Shown here piece after piece: positions 25,360-34,358 of a DNA stretch of 64,000 nt (position 1 is its first letter; every line of letters starts with the position of its first letter). Under the pieces are notes generated by a model that was not told the origin of the DNA, ran no database searches, and was given only the letters and a program-made list of their open reading frames with translations. The position numbers were made by a program, and so were the translations under genes. The stretch comes from Paracoccus sp. R12_2 (GTDB lineage Bacteria > Pseudomonadota > Alphaproteobacteria > Rhodobacterales > Rhodobacteraceae): positions 1 through 64,000 of the forward strand of contig NZ_JAGHRA010000017.1 of the NCBI RefSeq assembly GCF_017744015.1, written 5' to 3'.

Positions 25360-27383
25360 CGAGGCACCCTCCAGTCGCAAGGGTCCTCTTTGACAAGCGC
25401 GCTAAACAGCGCGGCCAACCGATCCTTGCCGATATTTTTGGCGTGGTGCATCAGGCCTCCCCGCCAGCGGGGAAATCCGTAGCCGTGAATCATTACTAGG
25501 TCGATGTCTTGCGGTTTTTCTGCGACGCCTTCGTCAAGGATATCGCAGGCTTCCGCCACCATTGCGAGCAAGAGCCTTTCTACGATTTCGTCAGCTGAGA
25601 ACTCCCGGCGAGTGAAGTTCATTTCTTCTGAGACACGGAGTATTTCGCTAGCGACCAGCTCCGAAGGTGAGGGTTTGCCGTCCGGCCCATAGTCGTACCA
25701 TCCGGCGCCCGATTTGCGTCCTAGGCGTTTGTGCTTTTCGACCAGCCGCTCGACCAAGGGCATGTGACCACAGCAGTTCCCTTCTGCAGCGGCCTTGCGA
25801 CGGATATTCGCGTAGGCGATGTCCAGCCCCGACATGTCCTGTGCAGCATATGGACCCATCGCCATACCGAATCCGCGCATAGCCGCGTCGATCTCGTCGA
25901 CAATAGCCCCCTTCACCAGAAGGCGATTAGCGGCGTGACGGTAGCTAGACAAAATTCGGTTTCCGATGAAGCCATCGCAAACACCAGACAGTACCGGGAT
26001 TTTACCAAGCCTGCGCGCCAGCACAAATGCTGCACCTAATGTATCGTCTGACGTTCGGTCGCTCCTGACGACTTCCAGAAGCTTCATAATATGCGCAGGA
26101 CTGAAGAAATGAATCCCTACAAAGCGTGCTGGGTGCTTCAACCCATCAGAAAGCCGATTTACATCGAGATAGGATGTGTTTGTGGCAATAATCGTCTCGG
26201 GCGGCAGAGCACCTTCGAGTTCGGTCAAGATCGCGCTCTTGACCGCAAAATCCTCGAAGGCCGCCTCGATTGCTAGATCGGTTGGTGGCAGAGCGTCATA
26301 GCCTGAGACCGTAACCAGCCGGTCCTCAACCGCCTTTCCCGCATCGGGGGACAGAATGCCGCGACTGATACCCTGATCAATCAGCTTTTGCAGGTTTTCT
26401 CTGGCCCACTCTGCGGACGAGGCACTGCGTTCGACGACAGTCACCGAGATCCCTGCGGTCGCTAGCGTGTACGCAATAGCTGCTCCCATATTACCACCAC
26501 CGACCACGATGGCGGTTTCAGCATCTCGGGAAGGTCGGGGGTAGGTGCGCCCCTTGTTGGTTGCGGTACGCTCGGTGAAGAAAACGTGCCTAAGGGCCCG
26601 CGCCTGATCCGAGGCACGAAGGTCCAAAAACGCAGCGCGCTCGCTGGCCAGTGCGTCGTGCAGCGGCGTCATCGCGCTGGCCGCGACCAGGTCCACCGCA
26701 ACATGCGGGGCATTCTGGCCAGGCATACGCCGCGCTACCTGCGCGCGGGCGACTTCCGCTGCGAAGTGGTTTGGCATTGGTGAAGGAAGATTGTCGGGTG
26801 CCTGTGCCGCCTCTAGAACAGCGTCATCGAGAGCTATGGCCGCGCCAAGCGGGTCATCGGCTAGCAGCTGGATCAGTCCTATTTTCAGTGCCTGCTCGGC
26901 GGAAACAGCCTTCCCGGTGACGATCATGTCAAGCGCAGCTTCAATACCGATAAGTCGCGGCAGTCTTTGGGTTCCCCCTGCGCCAGGCACGATCCCCAAG
27001 TTTACCTCTGGCAGGCCCAGTTTGGTAGAAGTTGAGGCGATGCGATAGCAGCAAGCCAGAGCAATCTCTAGTCCCCCACCAAGCGCAGCCCCGTTGATGG
27101 CTGCGATAGTCGGAATCGGAAGGTGCGCAAGTTGCAACAGCACGTCATTTAGTTGTGGATCAACAGGCAACTGTCCGAATTCCTTCGCATCCGCGCCCGC
27201 GACGAACGTCGTTCCTGCGCCGGTGATAATCAGCCTGGTAGCGCCAGTTTCGAGGACTTGGAAGATACATTGTTGTATTCCAGCCCGAACCTCCGCGTTG
27301 ATTAGGTTAAGCGGCGAATTGTCTATGGTCAGAATTGCTGCGCCATTTGAGAAGCTTAATTCAACAGGCATGGGCATCCTCAC
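25332..27383 (-). CDS. Bifunctional enoyl-CoA hydratase / 3-hydroxyacyl-CoA dehydrogenase
   Basis: 683 residues. N-terminal crotonase domain (to about 190) with VAGADAKEFG, the oxyanion loop NGAALGGGLEIALAC and EVNLGIVPGAGGTQRLP carrying the acid/base Glu. From about 290 a 3-hydroxyacyl-CoA dehydrogenase: VVGGGNMGAAIAYTLATAG, NTSYLDVN, GIHFFSPAHIMKLLEV (catalytic His) and DGFIGNRI. It hydrates the 2-enoyl-CoA and oxidises the 3-hydroxyacyl-CoA. The last codons run into the IS5 remnant, which now supplies the stop, so the native C-terminus may have been slightly altered. It overlaps the aldehyde dehydrogenase gene by 4 bp. Confidence 0.93.
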   Translation of the reverse strand: MRMPMPVELSFSNGAAILTIDNSPLNLINAEVRAGIQQCIFQVLETGATRLIITGAGTTFVAGADAKEFGQLPVDPQLNDVLLQLAHLPIPTIAAINGAALGGGLEIALACCYRIASTSTKLGLPEVNLGIVPGAGGTQRLPRLIGIEAALDMIVTGKAVSAEQALKIGLIQLLADDPLGAAIALDDAVLEAAQAPDNLPSPMPNHFAAEVARAQVARRMPGQNAPHVAVDLVAASAMTPLHDALASERAAFLDLRASDQARALRHVFFTERTATNKGRTYPRPSRDAETAIVVGGGNMGAAIAYTLATAGISVTVVERSASSAEWARENLQKLIDQGISRGILSPDAGKAVEDRLVTVSGYDALPPTDLAIEAAFEDFAVKSAILTELEGALPPETIIATNTSYLDVNRLSDGLKHPARFVGIHFFSPAHIMKLLEVVRSDRTSDDTLGAAFVLARRLGKIPVLSGVCDGFIGNRILSSYRHAANRLLVKGAIVDEIDAAMRGFGMAMGPYAAQDMSGLDIAYANIRRKAAAEGNCCGHMPLVERLVEKHKRLGRKSGAGWYDYGPDGKPSPSELVASEILRVSEEMNFTRREFSADEIVERLLLAMVAEACDILDEGVAEKPQDIDLVMIHGYGFPRWRGGLMHHAKNIGKDRLAALFSALVKEDPCDWRVPRYLERVFAT

Positions 27384-28834
27384 AGCACTGGCGCTCGATT
27401 GCGCGAGATAAATTTGGTATTGAGATAGCCTTCGAAGGTTTCTGTCCCGCCTTCAGTCCCATAGCCGCTGTCTCTTACGCCGCCAAACGGAGTCTCGGGC
27501 AGAGCCAGGCCGAACTGGTTGATGCTTACCATACCTGCCTGCAAACCCGCAGCTGCTTTATCTGCACGCTCCAACGAATTGGTAAAGACATAGGACGCCA
27601 GCCCGAAGGGTAGCCCGTTGGCCCGCGACAGTCCGTCCTCTATTTCACGAAAAGACGAGACGACAGCAATCGGGCCGAAGGGTTCTTCGCGCATCAAGTC
27701 GATGTCGTCGTTGGGCGTATCGACGACTGTCGGGGCATAGAAGTTACCATGATTCCCAACCCTTTTGCCTCCCGTCAACACCCGTGCACCGTTTTCGCGG
27801 GCATCCTCGACGAGCTTTTCCATCGCATTCACGCGTCCGCGATGACACAATGGCCCCATCTGTGTGCCCTCGGTTAAACCATCGCCCACCTTTACGCTCT
27901 CAAATGCTGAAACTAGCTCGGACAGAAATCGGTCGTAGATGCCTTGTTGTACGTAAAACCGGGTTGGGGCGATGCACACCTGGCCTGCATTGCGCAGCTT
28001 GTTGCCCGCCAAGGCGCGCGCCGCGGCCGTGGCATCGGCGTCGTCGAACACCAATACGGGCGCGTGACCGCCGAGTTCCATCGTCGCCCGCTTCATGTGG
28101 CGGCCAGCCAATTCTGCCAGATGCTTGCCCACCTCGACCGAACCGGTGAAGGTGATCTTGCGCACCTCGGGGCGCGCAATAAGAGTTTCCGAAATGAAGG
28201 CCGCATTACCCCAGACAAGGTTCAGACAGCCTTCGGGCAAGCCTGCATCCAGCAGATAGCGCGCAATTGCCATGCAGCCCGCCGGAGCCTCTGCCGGGGC
28301 TTTCAAGATCATCGTGCAACCTGACGCAAGCGCCGCCGCGACCTTGCGTACCGCTTGGCTCAGCGGAAAATTCCAAGGCGTGATGGCAAGGCAGACGCCT
28401 ATCGGTTCGCGCACGACAAGCTGCTGTACCCCCGGGCTGCGCGATGGAATGATGCGCCCATAAATGCGCCGACATTCCTCGGCGTGCCAGTCGACGTGGT
28501 CAGCTGAGGCGCGGACCTCAGCCAAGGCCTCAGCCAGCGGCTTGCCTTCATCGAGAGTGATCCAGCCAGCGATCAGTCTGTCATTTTGGCGCAGCAGGTC
28601 GGCAAACCGTCGCAAAATTGCACTTCGTTCCATGGGAGAGCTGTTTTTCCATCGGCGAAAAGCTGATTCGGCCGAGTGAACCGCATGGTCCAGATCTGCG
28701 GCGCTAGCCTGCGGAATCTGTCCGATAGTTTGCCCGTTTGCAGGGTTTATGACTGCACGATCCTCCGGCGTGGGAGAAGCGATCCAGTCCCGTCCGATGA
28801 GGTGCTGGATGGTCGGATAATTCATTTCTTTCAT
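27380..28834 (-). CDS. NAD(P)-dependent aldehyde dehydrogenase (semialdehyde type)
   Basis: Start taken at ATG 28834 (484 residues); a longer open frame to 28915 would run across the operator region. Full ALDH set: ITPWNFPLSQAVRKVAAAL, general-base Glu in MELGGHAPV, catalytic Cys in NAGQVCIAPTRF, and EEPFGPIAVV. The closest style is succinate-semialdehyde dehydrogenase (GabD), a group that includes 6-oxohexanoate and 5-oxovalerate dehydrogenases. In the pathway it would turn the aldehyde acid into the dicarboxylate. Coupled to the downstream hydratase/dehydrogenase by ATGA. Confidence 0.92.
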   Translation of the reverse strand: MKEMNYPTIQHLIGRDWIASPTPEDRAVINPANGQTIGQIPQASAADLDHAVHSAESAFRRWKNSSPMERSAILRRFADLLRQNDRLIAGWITLDEGKPLAEALAEVRASADHVDWHAEECRRIYGRIIPSRSPGVQQLVVREPIGVCLAITPWNFPLSQAVRKVAAALASGCTMILKAPAEAPAGCMAIARYLLDAGLPEGCLNLVWGNAAFISETLIARPEVRKITFTGSVEVGKHLAELAGRHMKRATMELGGHAPVLVFDDADATAAARALAGNKLRNAGQVCIAPTRFYVQQGIYDRFLSELVSAFESVKVGDGLTEGTQMGPLCHRGRVNAMEKLVEDARENGARVLTGGKRVGNHGNFYAPTVVDTPNDDIDLMREEPFGPIAVVSSFREIEDGLSRANGLPFGLASYVFTNSLERADKAAAGLQAGMVSINQFGLALPETPFGGVRDSGYGTEGGTETFEGYLNTKFISRNRAPVL

Positions 28835-28905
28835 GGCGTTATGCCCTCGCTCAGTTGTGTCATCCGCAGGATCCGGCACGAAGGGGACCAGATGGACGAC
28901 TTTAG

Positions 28906-28924
28906 TTTTCCGCATAGCGGAAAA
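28906..28924. promoter_or_regulatory. Palindromic operator, probable IclR-family binding site
   Basis: Perfect 8-bp inverted repeat TTTTCCGC and GCGGAAAA with a 3-bp centre (ATA). It lies in the 171-bp divergent region between the aldehyde dehydrogenase (minus) and the IclR-type regulator (plus). Many IclR-family regulators bind short palindromes with a TTCCGC/GCGGAA core. The likely function is control of both divergent transcripts by the adjacent regulator. Confidence 0.7.
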
Positions 28925-28937
28925 GTTTACCGCAGTA

Positions 28938-28966
28938 TTGACGCGGACGTTATCGATCGTTTAGAT
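28938..28966 (+). promoter_or_regulatory. Predicted sigma-70-type promoter of the IclR-ACAD transcript
   Basis: TTGACG at 28938-28943 and TTAGAT at 28961-28966 with a 17-bp spacer, pointing towards the regulator gene whose GTG start is at 29006. The palindromic operator ends 14 bp upstream of the -35 box, so a bound regulator would touch this promoter. Prediction by eye only. Confidence 0.45.
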
Positions 28967-29005
28967 GTGTTTCAAGACGCATAATTCTTCCCGAGGAGGG
29001 ATGTC

Positions 29006-29800
29006 GTGAGACCAAGGAAAGACCGCACCAAGGACGCCGAGAGACAGGACCGCGATTTTGTCACGGCGTTGGCGCGCGGCTTGGAGCTGTTGCGGGCCTT
29101 TCGGCGGGAAGGGGAAGCTCTGGGGAATGGTGAGTTGGCCGAGCGCACTGGCCTGAGCAGATCGACGGTCTCAAGGCTGGCCTATACACTGAACAAGCTG
29201 GAATACCTCAGCTACGATCCGGATACAGCACGCTATCGACTGGCCCCTCCAGTGCTTTCGCTGGGTTTCTCCTGCCTTGCAGGGATTCCGCTGCGGCAAC
29301 TCGCAAAGCCCTTTATGCAGGAATTAGCCGATTACACAGGTATGCCGGCGGCCATGGCCAGTCGTGACCGACTATCGATGGTCTATCTAGAGCGGTGCAA
29401 GGGCACCAACGCCGTCACGCTGGCGATTGAGGTTGGTGCCCATATTAAACTGGCCACTACCGCGGTTGGTCGCGCCTGCATAGCGGCACACGGCCCGGAT
29501 GAGCAGGCCAGAATTCTGGCCCTTGTGGAGGAACATGAGGGTGACAACTGGCCGAATGTGCAGCCCGGAATCGAAGCAGCTATCGAAGACTACCAACAGT
29601 ACGGTTATTGCACGTCCTTCACGGAGTGGAAGCGTGATGTGAACGCAGTAGCAGTGCCCTTCGTGCCGACGGACGGCTCACCCATCATTGCCTTCAACTG
29701 CGGCGGTCCTTCGCAAACCCTTACGCGCGATTGGATCGAAAGCGACGTCGCGCACCGCCTTGTCGATCTTGTCCGCCGCGTTGCGGCGGTCGCACCCTGA
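29006..29800 (+). CDS. IclR-family transcriptional regulator
   Basis: 264 residues from GTG 29006, behind an AGGAGGG site; the nearby ATG at 29001 is out of frame. N-terminal winged HTH (LGNGELAERTGLSRSTVSRL) and C-terminal IclR effector domain (AMASRDRLSMVYLERC, AVGRACIAAH, VPFVPTDGSPIIAFNCGG). The style is that of PcaR/PobR-type aromatic-acid regulators. It is divergent from the aldehyde dehydrogenase and leads the plus-strand catabolic run; it is the natural ligand for the palindrome at 28906-28924. Confidence 0.92.
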   Translation: MRPRKDRTKDAERQDRDFVTALARGLELLRAFRREGEALGNGELAERTGLSRSTVSRLAYTLNKLEYLSYDPDTARYRLAPPVLSLGFSCLAGIPLRQLAKPFMQELADYTGMPAAMASRDRLSMVYLERCKGTNAVTLAIEVGAHIKLATTAVGRACIAAHGPDEQARILALVEEHEGDNWPNVQPGIEAAIEDYQQYGYCTSFTEWKRDVNAVAVPFVPTDGSPIIAFNCGGPSQTLTRDWIESDVAHRLVDLVRRVAAVAP

Positions 29801-29815
29801 ACAATAGAGAGCATA

Positions 29816-30976
29816 ATGGCCCTTGATACAGATACCCTTTCCCAGTTTCTCGACGCGCTCGACCGCTTCGTGAAAGAGCGACTAATCCCTTACGAGGATC
29901 GCGTCGCCGATGAAGATGTGATTCCGCCTATGCTGGTCGATGAAATCCGCACGATGGGCCTTTTCGGCATGTCGATCCCGGAGGATTTCGGCGGGCTTGG
30001 CTTGTCGATGATAGAGGAAGTGCAAGCCGCTTTCGTTCTTGGCCAGGCTTCGCCTGCGTTCCGGTCGCTAGTTGGCACAAACAACGGGATCGGCTCGCAG
30101 GGAATCATCATCGATGGAACCGACGAGCAGAAGGCGAAGTATCTACCAGCTCTCGCCTCCGGAGATATGATCGCATCCTTCGCCCTAACCGAGCCAGATG
30201 CTGGTTCGGATGCTGGCGGTCTGCGCACCACTGCGCGGCGTGATGGAAACGATTTCCTACTGAACGGCACGAAGCGCTACATTACCAATGCGCCGCGTGC
30301 CGATCTATTCACGGTTTTTGCCCGGACCAGTCCAGAGGTGAAAGGTTCTGCCGGCGTAAGCGCTTTTCTCGTCGAGGCAGGGACGCCGGGCATAACGCTT
30401 GGCCAGCCTGACAGGAAGATGGGGCAGAAGGGTTCGCACACATGCGACGTCATCCTTGACAATGTCCGCGTGCCTGCCTCGAACATCATCGGCGGGCCGG
30501 ACCGTCTGAACAAGGGCTTCAAAACGGCAATGAAAGTCCTTGATCGGGGCCGACTGCATATTTCTGCCGTCTGTGTGGGCGCCGCCGAACGGCTGATCCG
30601 TGACAGCCTATCCTATGCGATTGAACGCAAACAATTCGGTGAACCCATCGCTGAAAAGCAACTGATCCAAGCCATGCTGGCTGACAGTCGCGCCGAGGCC
30701 TTCGCAGCGCGTTGCATGATCGAAGAAACAGCACGCCGCAAGGACGCTGGTCAGAACGTGTCGACTGATGCTGCCTGCTGCAAGATGTTTGCCAGTGAGA
30801 TGGTAGGTCGAGTGGCCGATCGCGCAGTGCAAATCCACGGCGGTGCAGGATACATGGCCGAATATGCGGTCGAGCGCTTCTATCGCGATGTGCGTCTCTT
30901 CCGCATCTACGAGGGGACAACCCAGATTCAGCAAATACTGATCGCGCGGAATATGATCCGCACTGCAGCAGCTTAA
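29816..30976 (+). CDS. Acyl-CoA dehydrogenase
   Basis: 386 residues, full length. FAD-dependent acyl-CoA dehydrogenase motifs: FALTEPDAGSDAGGL, YITNAPRADLFTVFA, KMGQKGSHTCDV, AVQIHGGAGYMAEYAVERFYRD and the catalytic Glu in RIYEGTTQIQ near the C-terminus. The YEGTTQIQ form is that of ordinary dehydrogenases, not the decarboxylating glutaryl-CoA type. It would introduce the 2,3 double bond into adipyl-CoA (or a similar thioester) and pass electrons to the EtfAB encoded in the same island. Confidence 0.93.
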   Translation: MALDTDTLSQFLDALDRFVKERLIPYEDRVADEDVIPPMLVDEIRTMGLFGMSIPEDFGGLGLSMIEEVQAAFVLGQASPAFRSLVGTNNGIGSQGIIIDGTDEQKAKYLPALASGDMIASFALTEPDAGSDAGGLRTTARRDGNDFLLNGTKRYITNAPRADLFTVFARTSPEVKGSAGVSAFLVEAGTPGITLGQPDRKMGQKGSHTCDVILDNVRVPASNIIGGPDRLNKGFKTAMKVLDRGRLHISAVCVGAAERLIRDSLSYAIERKQFGEPIAEKQLIQAMLADSRAEAFAARCMIEETARRKDAGQNVSTDAACCKMFASEMVGRVADRAVQIHGGAGYMAEYAVERFYRDVRLFRIYEGTTQIQQILIARNMIRTAAA

Positions 30977-30994
30977 CAGGAGCGAAGACAAACT

Positions 30995-32149
30995 ATGGAC
31001 TTCAATTTCCTTTCCACCCCGAGGATCGTCTGCGAGAGCGGTGGGCTTGGCCGGATCGGCAGCCTGATGCAAGATTTGTCTTGCACCCGTGCGCTGGTCG
31101 TGACGGACCCGGGCATATTGGCCTGTGGTTTTGCGGACGAGGCAGCCGCCTCACTTAGGGCTGCTGGCATCGAGGTTGAGATTTTTCATAAAGTCAAAGC
31201 GGACCCCCCGATCGCTGTCGTCGAGGCCGCGGTAGAGGTCGCGCGGGCCTTTGGTGCTGACGGAATCATCGGACTTGGCGGCGGCAGTTCACTGGACACT
31301 GCCAAGGTCATCGCAGCGGCGGTAGCCAACGATCAACCGATTACGGACATGATCGGGATCAATCAGGTCACCGATAAACGCTTGCCACTGATTCAGGTGC
31401 CAACCACGGCAGGGACCGGATCAGAGGTAACATGGGTGTCCGTGCTGACTTCGGAAAGCCACGAAAAAAAAGCGGTATATGCACCGCAGCTTCTGCCTGA
31501 CGTTGCCTTGCTAGATGCAAAGCTAACATTGGGAATGCCTCGTCACATCACAGCGGCCACGGCGTTAGACGCAATGGTTCACGCCATTGAGGCAGTAACC
31601 AGTCGCACCAGAAAGAATCCCATTTCCGATGGAATGGCGGACAAAGCGCTGGTGCTTCTCGGTCAGAACTTACCAATCGTCATGGAAACGCCTTCGGACC
31701 TGTCAGCGCGAGAGGCCATGCTGTTGGGGGCGACACTGGCTGGGATGGCCTTCATTAATGCCAGCGTGGGGGCGATTCATGCCTTGTCATACCCACTGGG
31801 AACAGGTTTCAAGGTTCCTCACGGGCACGCAAACGCTCTGGTCGCAGGACCAGTGATGAGGTTCAACATGCCCGTTGCAGAAGCTGAATATGCTCGTCTA
31901 TCGCGGTTACTACTGCCCTCGCGGCCTTTTAACTCTGATGCGGCTGCGGCCCATGGCCTGATCGACGAGATGGAACGGATGCTAGTCGAAAGCGGACTTG
32001 AGTCTCGACTTTCTGGTGTCGGAGTGACCGAGGCAGCCATTCCCGGAATGGCTAATGAGGTCGTGACCGGTATCACGCGATTGCTGGAGACCAACCCGCG
32101 CGACATGACAGCCGAAGATGTGTCGCGCCTCTATCAGGAGGCGCTTTGA
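30995..32149 (+). CDS. Iron-containing (group III) alcohol dehydrogenase
   Basis: 384 residues with the group III signature: GGGSSLDTAKVIAA for NAD binding, PTTAGTGSEVTWVSVL, ATALDAMVHAIEAVTS and HALSYPLGTGFKVPHGHANA, which together carry the metal-binding Asp and His residues. Such enzymes oxidise primary alcohols, and in this island it would oxidise the omega-hydroxy acid to the semialdehyde. Its stop overlaps the CoA-transferase start by one base (TGATG). Confidence 0.92.
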   Translation: MDFNFLSTPRIVCESGGLGRIGSLMQDLSCTRALVVTDPGILACGFADEAAASLRAAGIEVEIFHKVKADPPIAVVEAAVEVARAFGADGIIGLGGGSSLDTAKVIAAAVANDQPITDMIGINQVTDKRLPLIQVPTTAGTGSEVTWVSVLTSESHEKKAVYAPQLLPDVALLDAKLTLGMPRHITAATALDAMVHAIEAVTSRTRKNPISDGMADKALVLLGQNLPIVMETPSDLSAREAMLLGATLAGMAFINASVGAIHALSYPLGTGFKVPHGHANALVAGPVMRFNMPVAEAEYARLSRLLLPSRPFNSDAAAAHGLIDEMERMLVESGLESRLSGVGVTEAAIPGMANEVVTGITRLLETNPRDMTAEDVSRLYQEAL

Positions 32150-33351
32150 TGGCTGGCTCATTGGACGGGATCAAGGTGGTCGACCTCAGCCGCGTGCTGG
32201 GCGGGCCTTACTGCACCCAAATGCTTGCGGATCATGGCGCTGAGGTCATCAAGGTGGAGCCGCCTCTGGGCGACGAGACCCGCAGTTGGGGCCCGCCTTT
32301 CAATGATGAACTCAGCGCCTATTTCTCTGGCGCCAACCGCAACAAGCGGTCCATCGCTATCGATCTGCAGCAACCGGAAGGGCGCGACCTGATATTGCGG
32401 TTTCTTCAGGATGCAGATGTTTTAGTTCACAATTTTAAGTCTGGTACTCTTGAAAAATGGGGGCTTGGTTATGATGATGTTCTCAGGGCACGTTTTCCTA
32501 GACTGGTACTCTGCCACGTGACTGGATTTGGTTCCGATGGCCCACTTGGCGGTTTTCCCGGCTATGACGCCGTGGTACAAGCTATGACGGGCCTCATGAG
32601 CATCAACGGCAATCCCTCCGAAGGCCCGACACGCATGGGTACGCCCATCGTGGACATCGGCACCGGTCTGATCGCCTGTAACGCTATTCTCGCCGCACTT
32701 TTGGAACGGGGCCGGTCCGGATTGGGCCAAGCCATCGAAGTGCCGCTATATGATTGCGCGATCAGCATGATGCATCCCCAAGCGGCTAATTCCCTCATGT
32801 CCGGACAGATACCAATGGCGACCGGCAATGGGCATCCAAATATCGTACCATACGACATGTTCGAAACAAGTAATGGCAAACTCTATCTGGCTATCGGTAA
32901 CAATGGTCAGTTCGCAAAACTCTGTGACGTGCTTGGCCTACCTGAGGTGCCCTGCGATCCACGATTTGCCGACAATGCCGCGCGTCTTGCGCATCGGTCA
33001 GAGATGACAGAGGTCTTGTCAGAGTGCCTGGTGCAACATGACGCCTTCAAACTTGAGCCGGTGCTTTTGAAAGCTGGGATTCCCGCCGGAGTCGTTCGGA
33101 ATGTGAATGAAGCGTTGGAGCATCCACACACCCGACATCGCGGCATGGTGGTATCAGTTGGTACCTACCGCGGCACCGGCGTGCCAGCACGCTTGTCGCG
33201 TACCCCCGGAGCGGTTCGCGCGGCACCGCCTCGCTTCGGGCAGCATAGTAGGCAGTTGCTTAGCGAGGCTGGACTGACAGAAGCTGAAATCGATAGATTG
33301 ACTCAAGCGGATATCGTTCGAGAAGAACCGCGGATGCGCGAGACGACCTAA
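32149..33351 (+). CDS. Class III CoA-transferase (CaiB/BaiF family)
   Basis: Start at ATG 32149 behind CAGGAGG; 400 residues. Family motifs: VVDLSRVLGGPYCTQMLADHGAEVIKVE (quoted in part), NRNKRSIAIDL, VTGFGSDGPLGGFPGYDAVVQ with the catalytic Asp, and MGTPIVDIGTGL. These enzymes move CoA between carboxylic acids; the succinyl-CoA:glutarate transferase is a known member. Here it would activate the dicarboxylate, probably with succinyl-CoA. Translationally coupled to the upstream alcohol dehydrogenase. Confidence 0.92.
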   Translation: MAGSLDGIKVVDLSRVLGGPYCTQMLADHGAEVIKVEPPLGDETRSWGPPFNDELSAYFSGANRNKRSIAIDLQQPEGRDLILRFLQDADVLVHNFKSGTLEKWGLGYDDVLRARFPRLVLCHVTGFGSDGPLGGFPGYDAVVQAMTGLMSINGNPSEGPTRMGTPIVDIGTGLIACNAILAALLERGRSGLGQAIEVPLYDCAISMMHPQAANSLMSGQIPMATGNGHPNIVPYDMFETSNGKLYLAIGNNGQFAKLCDVLGLPEVPCDPRFADNAARLAHRSEMTEVLSECLVQHDAFKLEPVLLKAGIPAGVVRNVNEALEHPHTRHRGMVVSVGTYRGTGVPARLSRTPGAVRAAPPRFGQHSRQLLSEAGLTEAEIDRLTQADIVREEPRMRETT

Positions 33352-33403
33352 GCCGAAATTTCAGCTCAAGCGGACGATCGTGAAAAAGTTCAGGGAGGCC
33401 AAG

Positions 33404-34285
33404 ATGGAAAGACTGCTCATATCACCGGACCGGATACCCGAATGGATTCCCGGCACGACTACGTTGGACAGTTCCGGGTGCAACTGGAACGGCATTACCC
33501 TGAAGGGCTATCGTTATGAGCGACAAGACGCGGCAATTCCCCCCATGCGCGACTATATGATTGTTGCATATGATGGCGCGCCAACCACTATGCGCCGCAC
33601 GAGTGGCGGCCCATGGCAAAGCGCGCGCGTAGAGAAAGGTAGGATTTCCTTGCTCACGCGTGCAGAGGAATCCACTTGGAGTTGGTCCGAGCCTATCACG
33701 GTTAGACACGTCTATCTCAATCACAGCGAACTCGAAAACACGGCCCTTTCGGTCTTTGATCGTGACCCGAAGTCCATTGAGATCAATGATTGGCTATCTG
33801 CGAAGGACCCCTGTATCCTGAACTGCATCCAATTGCTAGAGAATGAGCTAAAGAACGGTGGAATCGGCCAGAGATTGATCATCGACGCCCTGCGCAGCCA
33901 GATCGCCGTTCACCTTCTGCGTCAGTACGCCAAGGTCTCTTTGACCAGCGACGCAAACTCGAACTTCAGCCCTGCTCAAAGGCAGAGAATCATCGATCTC
34001 GTTGAAAGCTGCTTAGGTGAAAACCTCAGTCTGGAAGACATGGCCGCATCTATCGGTTTCAGCCAGTTTCACTTTTCGCGTCAGTTCAAGGCGGAGTTTG
34101 GGTTGGCACCGTATGCATATGTTTTGCGCAAGCGAATATCGAAGGCCCAGGAGATGCTGAGAAAGGGTAATGCCCCCCTGAAAGTGGTCGCGCTTGACTG
34201 CGGTTTTGCAGATCAGAGTCATTTTAGTCGAACTTTTCGAAAAATGACAGGCGCGACCCCCGCCGAATTCCGGCGCATGGCATAA
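33404..34285 (+). CDS. AraC-family transcriptional regulator
   Basis: Start set at ATG 33404, preceded by AGGGAGG; a GTG at 33380 is possible but has no such site. 293 residues. The C-terminal third has two HTH motifs: LSLEDMAASIGFSQFHFSRQFK and the second PLKVVALDCGFADQSHFSRTFRK with the typical ending GATPAEFRR (quoted only in part). The N-terminal part would bind an effector. In the chn clusters of cyclohexanol degraders the activator is also AraC/XylS type (ChnR), so a similar role is plausible. Confidence 0.88.
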   Translation: MERLLISPDRIPEWIPGTTTLDSSGCNWNGITLKGYRYERQDAAIPPMRDYMIVAYDGAPTTMRRTSGGPWQSARVEKGRISLLTRAEESTWSWSEPITVRHVYLNHSELENTALSVFDRDPKSIEINDWLSAKDPCILNCIQLLENELKNGGIGQRLIIDALRSQIAVHLLRQYAKVSLTSDANSNFSPAQRQRIIDLVESCLGENLSLEDMAASIGFSQFHFSRQFKAEFGLAPYAYVLRKRISKAQEMLRKGNAPLKVVALDCGFADQSHFSRTFRKMTGATPAEFRRMA

Positions 34286-34358
34286 TGACCGGAAAACTAT
34301 TCCTTCCTATCGCTGTCACGCACCAGAGACAAAGAAATGTTGAGCCCGTAACGCTGCA

